Assembly: GCF_014697025.1 (NCBI RefSeq)
Contig: NZ_JACJRC010000001.1
Coordinates: forward strand, 620,001-684,000
Origin: Alkalinema sp. FACHB-956
GTDB lineage: Bacteria; Cyanobacteriota; Cyanobacteriia; Leptolyngbyales; Leptolyngbyaceae
Length of the DNA stretch: 64,000 nt
Direction: 5' to 3'
How positions within the stretch are numbered: the stretch's first letter is position 1; each line of letters opens with the position of its first letter. Positions 52,385 to 60,413 of the stretch are shown here, piece after piece. The translations under genes and the position numbers were made by a program. The notes beneath the pieces are model-generated. The model had not been told where the DNA came from. It saw only the letters and a list, made by a program, of their open reading frames with translations, and ran no database searches.

Positions 52385-53116
52385 ATGAATCTTCAAGAAG
52401 TCAAGCATCAATTTCCAGAAGCGGTAGCTGAGATCGAGGCACTTGAAAATCTAGGGTTCGCCTCGCGCAGTCTTGATTGGATTGATACCCTTGACTTGGA
52501 GCAGGCAAAGACAGCTTGCTGGTTAGTCGGAAGAGTCGGTGACGATCGAGACGCTGATGCCCTGATCAGTATTTTGTCTGGTCACCGTCGTGAATTATTC
52601 ATACAAGCAGCGACCTCCCTAAGTCTCATTGCAACTGGGAAGCACATCCAATCCTTATTATCAATTCTCGTGACTAGTTCTGATCCGACACAACGAAACA
52701 GTGTGGTGTATGCACTTTCGTTTCTAGCAAATCGCGAAAGAGAACAGGATGTAATTAGTACGCTGATTGAAATAGTAGCCAACAAGGCGGATACTTCTGT
52801 GATTAGAGCGCAAGCATTAGAAGGAATTGGTAATCGGCTCTCCACGGAATTACCAGAAAATCTATATCAGCGAGCAGTGGATGTAATGATTCAATCGTTG
52901 GATGATACGGAAGCTGAGGTGAGGTTTTGGGCCTGTTTTGCTGCGGGTGCGACCCAAACCAAGGAGGCATTACCCAAGCTGCAAGTACTGGCACAGACCG
53001 ATCGTACAATCCTCTCCGGGTGGTGGGCGGTGGGCGAGGAAGCCCAAGACTCAATCACGCTGATCAATGGAGGAACTCCTCCACTTCGTCAACCCTATAA
53101 ACCATCTATGCCCTAA
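52385..53116 (+). CDS. HEAT-repeat protein
   Basis: A 243-aa soluble protein of alpha-helical repeats. Pairs of helices such as TACWLVGRVGDDRDADALIS, FIQAATSLSLIATGKHIQ and VRFWACFAAGATQTKEALPK follow the HEAT/PBS-lyase-like pattern of about 31-35 residues. Such repeats mediate protein binding; in cyanobacteria some are phycobilin lyases, but the catalytic pattern of the E/F lyases is not evident. It lies alone on the plus strand among minus-strand exported-protein genes and overlaps the end of the 63-aa peptide gene by 4 bases, tail to tail. No membrane segment or signal peptide was found. Confidence 0.85.
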   Translation: MNLQEVKHQFPEAVAEIEALENLGFASRSLDWIDTLDLEQAKTACWLVGRVGDDRDADALISILSGHRRELFIQAATSLSLIATGKHIQSLLSILVTSSDPTQRNSVVYALSFLANREREQDVISTLIEIVANKADTSVIRAQALEGIGNRLSTELPENLYQRAVDVMIQSLDDTEAEVRFWACFAAGATQTKEALPKLQVLAQTDRTILSGWWAVGEEAQDSITLINGGTPPLRQPYKPSMP

Positions 53117-53304
53117 TCCCGTAGGGGGCAGGTGAGATAAGGGTTGCAACGAGAGTTTGTCATATTGCTAACGGTTATTTGAGTCGTGGTCATCTCTGTT
53201 GTGCGCGATGCTGAAGGATTGTTGCTATTGGCATTGGATAAATTACAAACATACAACGCGATCAACACGATCGGGGTAGCCATTAAACAACGTACAATTT
53301 TCAT
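53113..53304 (-). CDS. 63-aa exported peptide, unknown
   Basis: The product has a short basic start and a hydrophobic signal segment (LMATPIVLIALYVCNL), then an Asn/Ser/Thr-rich mature part of about 38 residues with two cysteines near the end (SRCNPYLTCPLRD), which could form a disulfide. AAGGAGA lies about 9 bases before ATG, so translation is likely. It starts 70 bases after promoter-like element B. The N terminus resembles that of the 13-codon leader peptide. It may be a secreted signalling or structural peptide; no known family is recognised. Confidence 0.65.
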   Translation of the reverse strand: MKIVRCLMATPIVLIALYVCNLSNANSNNPSASRTTEMTTTQITVSNMTNSRCNPYLTCPLRD

Positions 53305-53373
53305 GATTCTGGGTCTCCTTGATCATTTGAGTCAAAGCTGTTGGGAGTCTCTGGGGAAGTCTTGCTTTGCTCC

Positions 53374-53414
53374 AGATAGACACCTATCGGCTTGAGATTC
53401 AGGTATTACGCAAA
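53374..53414 (-). promoter_or_regulatory. Repeated promoter-like element, copy B
   Basis: On the minus strand: TTTGCGTAAT, 15 bases, CGATAGGT, then GTCTATCT. It stands 70 bases before the 63-aa peptide start and has the same palindrome as copy A. Confidence 0.75.
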
Positions 53415-53552
53415 AATCTCAAAAATCTCTTTTGCACTTTGCCTGCAAGATGGTTAACCCTGCAAAAAGCCCGTCCGATAAGACTTTCACCAAATTGGTA
53501 AGAGTCCGATCGAACGAGCTAACGATTGGGACAACAATTCAATACAGCAAGG

Positions 53553-55655
53553 TTAGGCCGTGACTGTGGCATCCCAACTATGAAAGTCCTCTAGAAGCTG
53601 GCTCGCTGTCTTGTAGACGATGGGATATTGACCAGTTGGGTTGTTTGCGCTTTCTGGATTACTGTGCCAGGGATTGTAGAGACTGAAGTAACCCGTATTC
53701 GCATCATACCCAGCGAGGATATAGGCATGTTTTCCGACAACATCAGCATTGTCGGGCCGAGTGGTATTGACGACCACCATCCGACCTTGATTGAATGCGG
53801 TCATCATTTCAGCGATCGTATTACTGGCCCAGAATAAGGCTCCGCTGCTGAGATCCTGATGTGGCATCGCATTGAGTCCTGTGATGTGAGTCAGTGCATT
53901 GAATGCCCAGCCCCCTGAGATACCCTCGTAAGTATTGCTACCATCTTGACTAATTCCCAATAAGCCTAGGGCTGGCAGGTTAAAAGATTCTTGGTTGAGT
54001 TGAGCGTAGGCTTTTTCGGCTAAGGCGACCCAGAGTTCATTCCGGTCATCCCAATAACCCAAGCCCGAGGCATCATTGGCATAGACAAACTTTCCGTTTG
54101 CTTCATAGGTTGGCAGATAGCGATCGACGGTCACATAGTTTTCTTGGCCATCAACAAAGAAACGGACGGTGAAAGTACCATCAGCGTTATCTGTGAACAT
54201 ATCAGCAATTCGGTTGGGCGCATGTAACGCAACCGCGCCAAGGCTAGCCAGGAAATAGCAATCACCGACTGCACCTTGATCAATATCGAAGTAGCTAATC
54301 CCATTCTGAAAGAGTGAGCCTTCAGCTTTTTGGTAAGCGATCGGAGCCTGATGGTATACAGGCAGTAGCACACCGTTTTCTGTGGATAATGTAACTGAAT
54401 CAATCGTCCTGGGAATTCCGGGTCGATCGGTTCCTAAAAACCATTTCTCAATCAGTTGTTCCAAATGGGCCGCACTACTTCCAGCCCCAAATCCACCCAG
54501 ATTCGACTTATCATTGGCCAGGTTCCAGTTCAAAACTTTATTGGCTAAGACCTGAGTGGATTTTGAAATTCCAAGGTTGCTGCCTTGATTCACGATTTTC
54601 TGGAGATCCCCCAGTTCCGTGGCATCTACAATGAATGCGTCTTGGGCTTGGCGCAGAATATCGCGCATTTCAGTATGGCTGATTACGCCATCTCCGATAT
54701 AAGCTGCCCGAGCCGTTGTTAAAATTGCGTCATCCGTGATGGAATTACTAAACCAATCACATCCCATCATGATCTGATAGTTGCTCTCACTGCTATACAT
54801 CTGGCTTTGATTGACTTGCAGAAAATAGCTACCTTCCCCTAATTGACGGTGCATCAAGGTGATTGGCTGATTGGTCTGACCTTGGTAGTAGTAGTCAGCA
54901 ACGACTTCTCCTTCATCCAGCCGACCATTATTGTTCCCATCACGCACAAGCCGGAAATCTGTCGTGTTTGATGCACTAGTTAGGCTGAGATGGAAGTTCT
55001 GAGGTTGATCGAGCGTGAAATGATAACTGTCAGAGCTATTGGAATTATTAACAGTTCCACTCGCGATCGTGGCACCTGTGAAATTCATTTCTCTGCTTAG
55101 CACATCATTGAATTGTTCATAGGACACCTTCAACTTGTAATCACGACTGATCGGGGAGGTATTTCTAATTTCAAGATAATACTCACCCATGTACATCCCT
55201 GAAAAATCGAGCGTTGCGTCAATAGTATTGTTCCTTGCCCACGCACGGCCCAGAATCTCATCCTCTTCGATTTGCTGATTGCCATTTGCATCCCGGAATA
55301 AGTGAATATTCGCATCCCCTGAAAGACTAATGTGAATGTCAGCGCCCCCCATGTGGTAGAGCGGAACATTAAACTTGAGCATATCGATCGGGTCAACCCC
55401 CCCTACTGCATCACTCATTTGCCATTGACGGTTACCCATCGTGGATGCTAGCGGAGTCCCCGCTTGTGCAAACGTGTCCCCATAGCGATCGTATTTAAGT
55501 ACCGTCCCCTGACCGACGTCTAACAAGGAACTTGCTGCATTGGATTTGAAGGTGCTAATTGCGCTTAAATCACTGGGGCTGAGTGCGGTGATGGGGGACG
55601 CTTGCAGCGGTGTTGTGGCATTTAAGGGATTGCTCGATCTCATGAGGGTATCCAT
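53553..55655 (-). CDS. Calpain-family (C2) cysteine protease with PPC-like domains
   Basis: A 700-aa protein. ATG 55655 has ATAGGAGT 6-7 bases upstream; the ORF upstream of it from TTG 55691 is leader. Residues about 25-310 hold two PPC-like beta domains, each with a calcium-loop-like sequence (DANGNQQIEEDE and DGNNNGRLDEGE). A helical region follows. The C-terminal calpain domain has the full triad: Cys466 in GAVGDCYFLASLGA, His643 in VGKHAYILAGYD and Asn661 in SLYNPWHS. It therefore looks active and calcium-responsive, as in other calpains. There is no classical signal peptide; export could use another route. It begins 56 bases after promoter-like element C. Confidence 0.9.
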   Translation of the reverse strand: MDTLMRSSNPLNATTPLQASPITALSPSDLSAISTFKSNAASSLLDVGQGTVLKYDRYGDTFAQAGTPLASTMGNRQWQMSDAVGGVDPIDMLKFNVPLYHMGGADIHISLSGDANIHLFRDANGNQQIEEDEILGRAWARNNTIDATLDFSGMYMGEYYLEIRNTSPISRDYKLKVSYEQFNDVLSREMNFTGATIASGTVNNSNSSDSYHFTLDQPQNFHLSLTSASNTTDFRLVRDGNNNGRLDEGEVVADYYYQGQTNQPITLMHRQLGEGSYFLQVNQSQMYSSESNYQIMMGCDWFSNSITDDAILTTARAAYIGDGVISHTEMRDILRQAQDAFIVDATELGDLQKIVNQGSNLGISKSTQVLANKVLNWNLANDKSNLGGFGAGSSAAHLEQLIEKWFLGTDRPGIPRTIDSVTLSTENGVLLPVYHQAPIAYQKAEGSLFQNGISYFDIDQGAVGDCYFLASLGAVALHAPNRIADMFTDNADGTFTVRFFVDGQENYVTVDRYLPTYEANGKFVYANDASGLGYWDDRNELWVALAEKAYAQLNQESFNLPALGLLGISQDGSNTYEGISGGWAFNALTHITGLNAMPHQDLSSGALFWASNTIAEMMTAFNQGRMVVVNTTRPDNADVVGKHAYILAGYDANTGYFSLYNPWHSNPESANNPTGQYPIVYKTASQLLEDFHSWDATVTA

Positions 55656-55710
55656 TATGGGACTCCTATTGGGTGTGAGTATGGAGGGCAAAAATTGAAG
55701 AATTGAATTG

Positions 55711-55751
55711 AGTTAAAGACCTATCGGGAGCGCGATCGAGAATTACGCAAA
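55711..55751 (-). promoter_or_regulatory. Repeated promoter-like element, copy C
   Basis: On the minus strand: TTTGCGTAAT, 15 bases, CGATAGGT. The distal palindrome arm is not kept (TTTAACT in place of CTATCT). It stands 56 bases before the calpain start codon. Confidence 0.7.
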
Positions 55752-55769
55752 ATCGCTAATTTTTTTTTG

Positions 55770-56312
55770 CTATTCCGTATCAGGGCAATCGCTGCTTCCT
55801 TCCAGACTCAGGTTATCCACTTGCACCCAAGCATCCGCGCCCGGTGCCCAGAAGCCAGCAAAAATGTTGTATTCCGTGGCGTCCCCTGTACGAAAGCGAA
55901 CCGTTAACTGTTTGTACTGCGCTTGTGGCCCAAATTTCACTTCCGCCAAAACCGCTTGATTCCCATGGCGCACCCCAAAATAGCCATCCTGCACATTGCC
56001 CGAAGTCCTGACATAAGCACGAATGACATAGTTGCGATTCGGGACTAACCGCACCTTCTGCCGGAGTGCATTCCAACCCGATGTATTGCGCAACCAGGCA
56101 TTATTGCGCCCTTCATAGCTATAGCCTTGATTAATATCGATTCCAGCACGGCCTTCCGCAACCCAAGGGGGCAAAATCCGGCCAATTTTCTGTTCTTCAA
56201 AGCGGCTATCTTTGAGCGGATTGGCACACATCGCTTGGGCAGAAGTTGCGGCCAAATTCCAGCCGAGCAAACCCGTTAAAAACGCGATCGAGCAATGAGC
56301 TTGAAATTTCAT
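55770..56312 (-). CDS. Exported jelly-roll protein, carbohydrate-binding-module-like
   Basis: A signal peptide (HCSIAFLTGLLGWNLAATSAQA) precedes a single beta-sandwich domain. N-LLKDSRFEE-type start, IDINQGYSYEGRNNAWLRN, QKVRLVPNRNYVIRAYVRTSG and the end WVQVDNLSLEGS follow the CBM4/9-like plan found in glycan-binding modules, where the last Asp and aromatic side chains help binding. Its ligand is not known. AGGGAGG lies 4-5 bases before ATG. It begins only 23 bases after promoter-like element D, so it should have a very short leader. The calpain gene downstream has its own element. Confidence 0.75.
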   Translation of the reverse strand: MKFQAHCSIAFLTGLLGWNLAATSAQAMCANPLKDSRFEEQKIGRILPPWVAEGRAGIDINQGYSYEGRNNAWLRNTSGWNALRQKVRLVPNRNYVIRAYVRTSGNVQDGYFGVRHGNQAVLAEVKFGPQAQYKQLTVRFRTGDATEYNIFAGFWAPGADAWVQVDNLSLEGSSDCPDTE

Positions 56313-56334
56313 AGGGAGGCTTCTCCATTGGCAA

Positions 56335-56375
56335 AGATAGTCACCTATCAGGGCAATGGCTGGGCATTATGCAAA
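56335..56375 (-). promoter_or_regulatory. Repeated promoter-like element, copy D
   Basis: On the minus strand: TTTGCATAAT, 15 bases, TGATAGGT, then GACTATCT. One base differs from the others in each half. It stands 23 bases before the jelly-roll protein start. Confidence 0.7.
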
Positions 56376-56419
56376 GTCTTGAAATTTTTTTGAGCCATTT
56401 TTCAGCAGCAGCGATCGCA

Positions 56420-58780
56420 TCAACGCCGATCGTGCCCCATCATCAAAAACGGTGCCCAATTCAGCGGTTCTGGATAGGACTTCATGGTTTCCAACATCGC
56501 CGATCGCAGAGCCTGAGCATCAGGAGCCTTCTGTCGTTCTGCATAGAACTGCTGCATCAGTTCCGCCGTTGAATCATCCGGCACCTGCCACAGCGAAACC
56601 ACCACCCGCCTCGCCCCCGCAATCATGAAGGCCCGCGACAAACCAATTACCCCATCCCCACTAATCGTTCCCTGCCCCGTATCACAGGCACTCAACACCA
56701 CCAAATCCGCTTGCAACCGCAGTTGAGCAATTTCATCACTGGATAGAAACCCATCATTGCCCGCACTCGGCGCAAGCGCGAGGGCACCGGGAATTCCCGA
56801 TCGCCGGAGATCATCCAACAAGCCATGGGTAGCGAAATGAATCAGTTGAGCCTGGGGCATTTGGGACAGAACCGTCGATTTGAGCGCGTGGGCTTGGGTC
56901 AGAACAGGCACCTGTAACCGTTGTCCGATCGCGATCGCTTCTTTTTCAGCAAAGGGCAAATTGGCGAGTTGCTCCGCTGCGTTGGTCGCTAAATTCCAGG
57001 TGGTTGGCATGACTGGATTCCCCACAATCAAGGCTGCTGCTGTGGCGGTTGGAGACGTTTTTTGAGGCGAACTCGCTAAATCTAGGACTTGAATGGAAGG
57101 CGCATGGACGATCGTATGCCGCTCAATCAAAAAACGGCCTTGTCGATCTTGCAAGGCCGCAAAAGGCAAGACAAATAAACGCTCCTGCGGCACAAAGACA
57201 ACAGTTTGAGCCGGATCGGGCGGCAGCAGATCGACGATCGGGGTAACTAATAGCTCATGCAACTTTTGTAGGGCTGGATGGTATGGCACTTCCCCCTTGT
57301 CGGGTGGCGGAAATTCCTGGCGCAAGGTTGTCAACAGCTGACCACAGGTCTCCGGATCGCTAGCCGATCGCATAATGCCACAACGGGCAACCTCTAGTAA
57401 CTCAGCAAAATCACTCTGCTGCTGCCATAAAAACGTTAAATCGACCGTCCGAACCTGCACCGTCCCATTCGGCTGCACCACCCAAATATATAAGCCCGCC
57501 GATCGCCCCCGCTGTTTGCCTTGAAATTGAAAAGCCTCATCCGGAACCAAGGCATATTCAACGATCGTGACTTGTTGGGCTTGGGCAATGCGTTTGATTT
57601 GGGCTAAATTTGGCGCAAGATTGCTGGGATCAAGATTAGGCAATCGTGCCGATCGTGCGCCCGTCGTTGCTCTTTGCTGGGCCAATTGTTTGGCAAACGC
57701 TTGCGCCCGACCTTGTTCTGAGACTTCTAAGGCCAGTTCCGGCTGTTTTTTAGCCATTAAAACCTGCTGCAACAAATTGTAAGTGGCCACTTGGGTATCG
57801 AATAGCGCGATCTGTTGCCGATCGCTCAAGCCTTGGCGGAGTTTGTCGCGTAATTGCACCGCTTGTCGCAAAGCAGCCTCTGCCCGATCGAACTGTCGAT
57901 CTCCCAAATAGGCATGGCCTAAATTATTCAACGCTGCCGTCTGCGTCACAATATCTTGGCTATCCTGGGCAATTTTTAAACTTTGTTGCAGGTAGTCGAT
58001 CGCGGGTTTGTAATCGCCTTGATAGGCCAAGGCCAGCCCCATGTTATTGAGCGCCTGCCGCATTCGGACGAAATCTTGATGGGTTTGAGCAAGGGTAAGC
58101 GCTTGCTGATAATCAGTCATCGCAGCAGCAAATTGCCCCTGCACCTGCTTGATATTGCCCAAATTCAATAACGTTGAACTTTGCCCTAAGGGATTATTTC
58201 GTTGGAGTTTAAGGCTTTGCTCATACTGGATCAAGGCTTGTTGATAATCCCCCAAAGCCGCATAGACAACCCCTAAATTCCCCATTACTTTGCTTTGATG
58301 TTCCCAATCCGATTGTTGTTTCGCGATCGTTAAACTTTGTTCAAACTGTACGATCGCGACTTCATACTCTCCTAGGTAAACGTAAATATTGCCCAAACTA
58401 TTCATCGCCTGCATCTGGCCTAGGGCATCTTGTAAGGTTGTCGCGATCGTCAAGGCTATCTGAATTGCACTCAAAGCGGATTGATAATCCCCGATCGCCG
58501 TTTTTCTCAGCGTCATGTTTTCCAAGTCAGCTTGGATAACACGAAGATTCGATCGAATCGCCTCACTGGATTCTCGATCGTGATTGGCTTGAAATAACTG
58601 GAAGGCTTGGAGCCAAAGCTGGGCCGCTTGTTCTAGCTGACCCTTCTGATAGGCATTAACCCCCTGCTGGAAGACGATATCTGGATCAGGGTTCGCCGTT
58701 ACCGCGATCGTGGGTAAGCAATGGAAGCTGAGTAATAGAAAGCTTAGCAATGCGATCGATCGACCACGGCTACATTTCAT
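56420..58780 (-). CDS. TPR-CHAT protein (caspase-like peptidase), exported or membrane-linked
   Basis: A 786-aa protein with an N-terminal signal segment (RSIALLSFLLLSFHCLPTIA). Tetratricopeptide repeats fill about residues 35-330 (for example GDYKPAIDYLQQSLKIAQ). The CHAT domain covers about 450-786 with His652 in HFATHGLLDD and Cys699 in VVLSACDTGQG, the catalytic dyad, followed by RAFMIAGARRVVVSLWQVPD. The TPRs may bind the substrate, as in the CHAT protease of type III-E CRISPR, which acts on a partner protein. It is the last gene of an operon with the haemagglutinin-like and DUF928 genes (3 bases separate it from the former). Confidence 0.93.
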   Translation of the reverse strand: MKCSRGRSIALLSFLLLSFHCLPTIAVTANPDPDIVFQQGVNAYQKGQLEQAAQLWLQAFQLFQANHDRESSEAIRSNLRVIQADLENMTLRKTAIGDYQSALSAIQIALTIATTLQDALGQMQAMNSLGNIYVYLGEYEVAIVQFEQSLTIAKQQSDWEHQSKVMGNLGVVYAALGDYQQALIQYEQSLKLQRNNPLGQSSTLLNLGNIKQVQGQFAAAMTDYQQALTLAQTHQDFVRMRQALNNMGLALAYQGDYKPAIDYLQQSLKIAQDSQDIVTQTAALNNLGHAYLGDRQFDRAEAALRQAVQLRDKLRQGLSDRQQIALFDTQVATYNLLQQVLMAKKQPELALEVSEQGRAQAFAKQLAQQRATTGARSARLPNLDPSNLAPNLAQIKRIAQAQQVTIVEYALVPDEAFQFQGKQRGRSAGLYIWVVQPNGTVQVRTVDLTFLWQQQSDFAELLEVARCGIMRSASDPETCGQLLTTLRQEFPPPDKGEVPYHPALQKLHELLVTPIVDLLPPDPAQTVVFVPQERLFVLPFAALQDRQGRFLIERHTIVHAPSIQVLDLASSPQKTSPTATAAALIVGNPVMPTTWNLATNAAEQLANLPFAEKEAIAIGQRLQVPVLTQAHALKSTVLSQMPQAQLIHFATHGLLDDLRRSGIPGALALAPSAGNDGFLSSDEIAQLRLQADLVVLSACDTGQGTISGDGVIGLSRAFMIAGARRVVVSLWQVPDDSTAELMQQFYAERQKAPDAQALRSAMLETMKSYPEPLNWAPFLMMGHDRR

Positions 58781-58783
58781 AAC

Positions 58784-60394
58784 TTACGGTGCTGGCACAA
58801 TCTGAAGAATCTGCCCAGATTGGGCGGGGAGTGCAACTTTATCCGAAGTACAAGTGACGCTATTGTTATTCGATCGAGCCTTCGCAATCCTATTCTGCCC
58901 AACGGCACAACTAATTTCCGGCGGGCGTGGGGATGTCACAGTCCCTTTGGGTCTCAGGGTGGTGACAATTGTGATATCACGAGTCCCGCGAAGGCTACTG
59001 TCTTGCAGACTTCCCAGTAAAGCCCCATTGCCTTCTGAATCCTGCACAATCACCAGCCCCTTGGCATAGTTCGCTAGACTATCATCCTGACTTAAATTAA
59101 AAGTCGGGTCAATAAATGTCGTTAAGCTCCCATTCACATCCTGATCAAACGACAGCCCTGTATCCTCATATTTGAATAGGGTTTCCGGCTGATTAGAGTC
59201 ATCATTACGCTGCCCATTCAATAAAACCCTGCGCCCACGCTGATCCCGTAACACCACACCGCTTGTGTCACGTTGATATCCGATCGCTTCGACAAAAGGG
59301 GCACCACTATGGCGAATAGTTAATGTTCCAATAGTACGGATACTGATGGGAAGCGAGACATTCTCTCCATTACTTTTATTGGTATTTACAAATTGCTGGG
59401 GCAATATGCCCACGGCTCGGAAAGTATTCTGTGCATCAACCCAAATATCATAAACATCACCCTGCCTATTTTTGTTCAAAATCTTAATTGCATGCACAAC
59501 AATATCACCCGAACGAATCGTGATGGGCTGGGGATTCGTAGCAGATAAAATAATACGACCAGTCCCATCCGTCGTAATTTGGGTTGCAGTTTGAACATCG
59601 CCCCCCGTCAATAATTCGGGCAAAGTCGAGATCGGGGTTGTCCAGCGATTGGGAATCGCATTTCCCACTTGCATAGGGGTAACCTTCACCGCCAGTCTCA
59701 AGAGTCCCCCCGGCAACGTCAGCTCCACCACCTGCGCCCCTTCAACGGTCACCAGCGCCAATGCCCCTTTATTTTCCCAAGACTGCGTCGCCACGATCGT
59801 CCCCCCAATCAACGCTAAGGGCTGATCATTCTGGGTACTCAACTTTCCTGCATTAACAATCACACCGGAGTTACTTTCTGTAAAAGCAAACTGAGTTGGC
59901 ACGCCCGATAATTGCGCAAAATTATTTTGGCCCCTGGCACTAAACCATTGGCCATTGCCAAAACCAATGCCATTGGCCGTAGTCCCCACAAATGCTGCGG
60001 GTAAATTCAATGTTGCATTATTACCAAATACAATTCCAGCGGGATTCATCAAGTAAAGATTACTATTGCCCCCCGTCAGTTGGATGCGGCCATCGACGAT
60101 CGAAGCGGCTCCCCCACTCACCCGCGCCAACACATTCTGAACCTCTGGCGACACCACAAAATTCGCCGTCTGCCCCGTCCCAAGATTGAATTGCTGAAAA
60201 CTGTGGAATAAGTTATTTCCCGATCTCGTCCCGTTCGTAATATCCAACTGATTGGGCGTTGGACTGTTATTGACGATCGTACCAATGCCATCCCCCGCCG
60301 CACTCACCTGAGCTAAACCGGGTAAACCGAGTAGCCCCACCAAGCTGAGCAGCGAAAGGGGAAGACTCCAGAGCCAATATTTGGGAAATCCCAT
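58784..60394 (-). CDS. TpsA-like filamentous haemagglutinin N-terminal domain protein
   Basis: A signal peptide (PLSLLSLVGLLGLPGLAQ) precedes a TPS secretion domain of about 250 residues: NGTRSGNNLFHSFQQFNL and NLYLMNPAGIVFGNNATLNL are the family hallmarks. The protein is a secreted beta-helix, normally exported by a TpsB-type outer-membrane partner; no TpsB gene lies in the window. It is short for a haemagglutinin (536 aa), with only a limited passenger region after the TPS domain. It lies 19 bases after DUF928 and 3 bases before TPR-CHAT. Cyanobacterial genomes often join these three families, which suggests that CHAT processes the secreted protein. Confidence 0.93.
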   Translation of the reverse strand: MGFPKYWLWSLPLSLLSLVGLLGLPGLAQVSAAGDGIGTIVNNSPTPNQLDITNGTRSGNNLFHSFQQFNLGTGQTANFVVSPEVQNVLARVSGGAASIVDGRIQLTGGNSNLYLMNPAGIVFGNNATLNLPAAFVGTTANGIGFGNGQWFSARGQNNFAQLSGVPTQFAFTESNSGVIVNAGKLSTQNDQPLALIGGTIVATQSWENKGALALVTVEGAQVVELTLPGGLLRLAVKVTPMQVGNAIPNRWTTPISTLPELLTGGDVQTATQITTDGTGRIILSATNPQPITIRSGDIVVHAIKILNKNRQGDVYDIWVDAQNTFRAVGILPQQFVNTNKSNGENVSLPISIRTIGTLTIRHSGAPFVEAIGYQRDTSGVVLRDQRGRRVLLNGQRNDDSNQPETLFKYEDTGLSFDQDVNGSLTTFIDPTFNLSQDDSLANYAKGLVIVQDSEGNGALLGSLQDSSLRGTRDITIVTTLRPKGTVTSPRPPEISCAVGQNRIAKARSNNNSVTCTSDKVALPAQSGQILQIVPAP

Positions 60395-60413
60395 GATCTA
60401 AACCTTGGATGAT

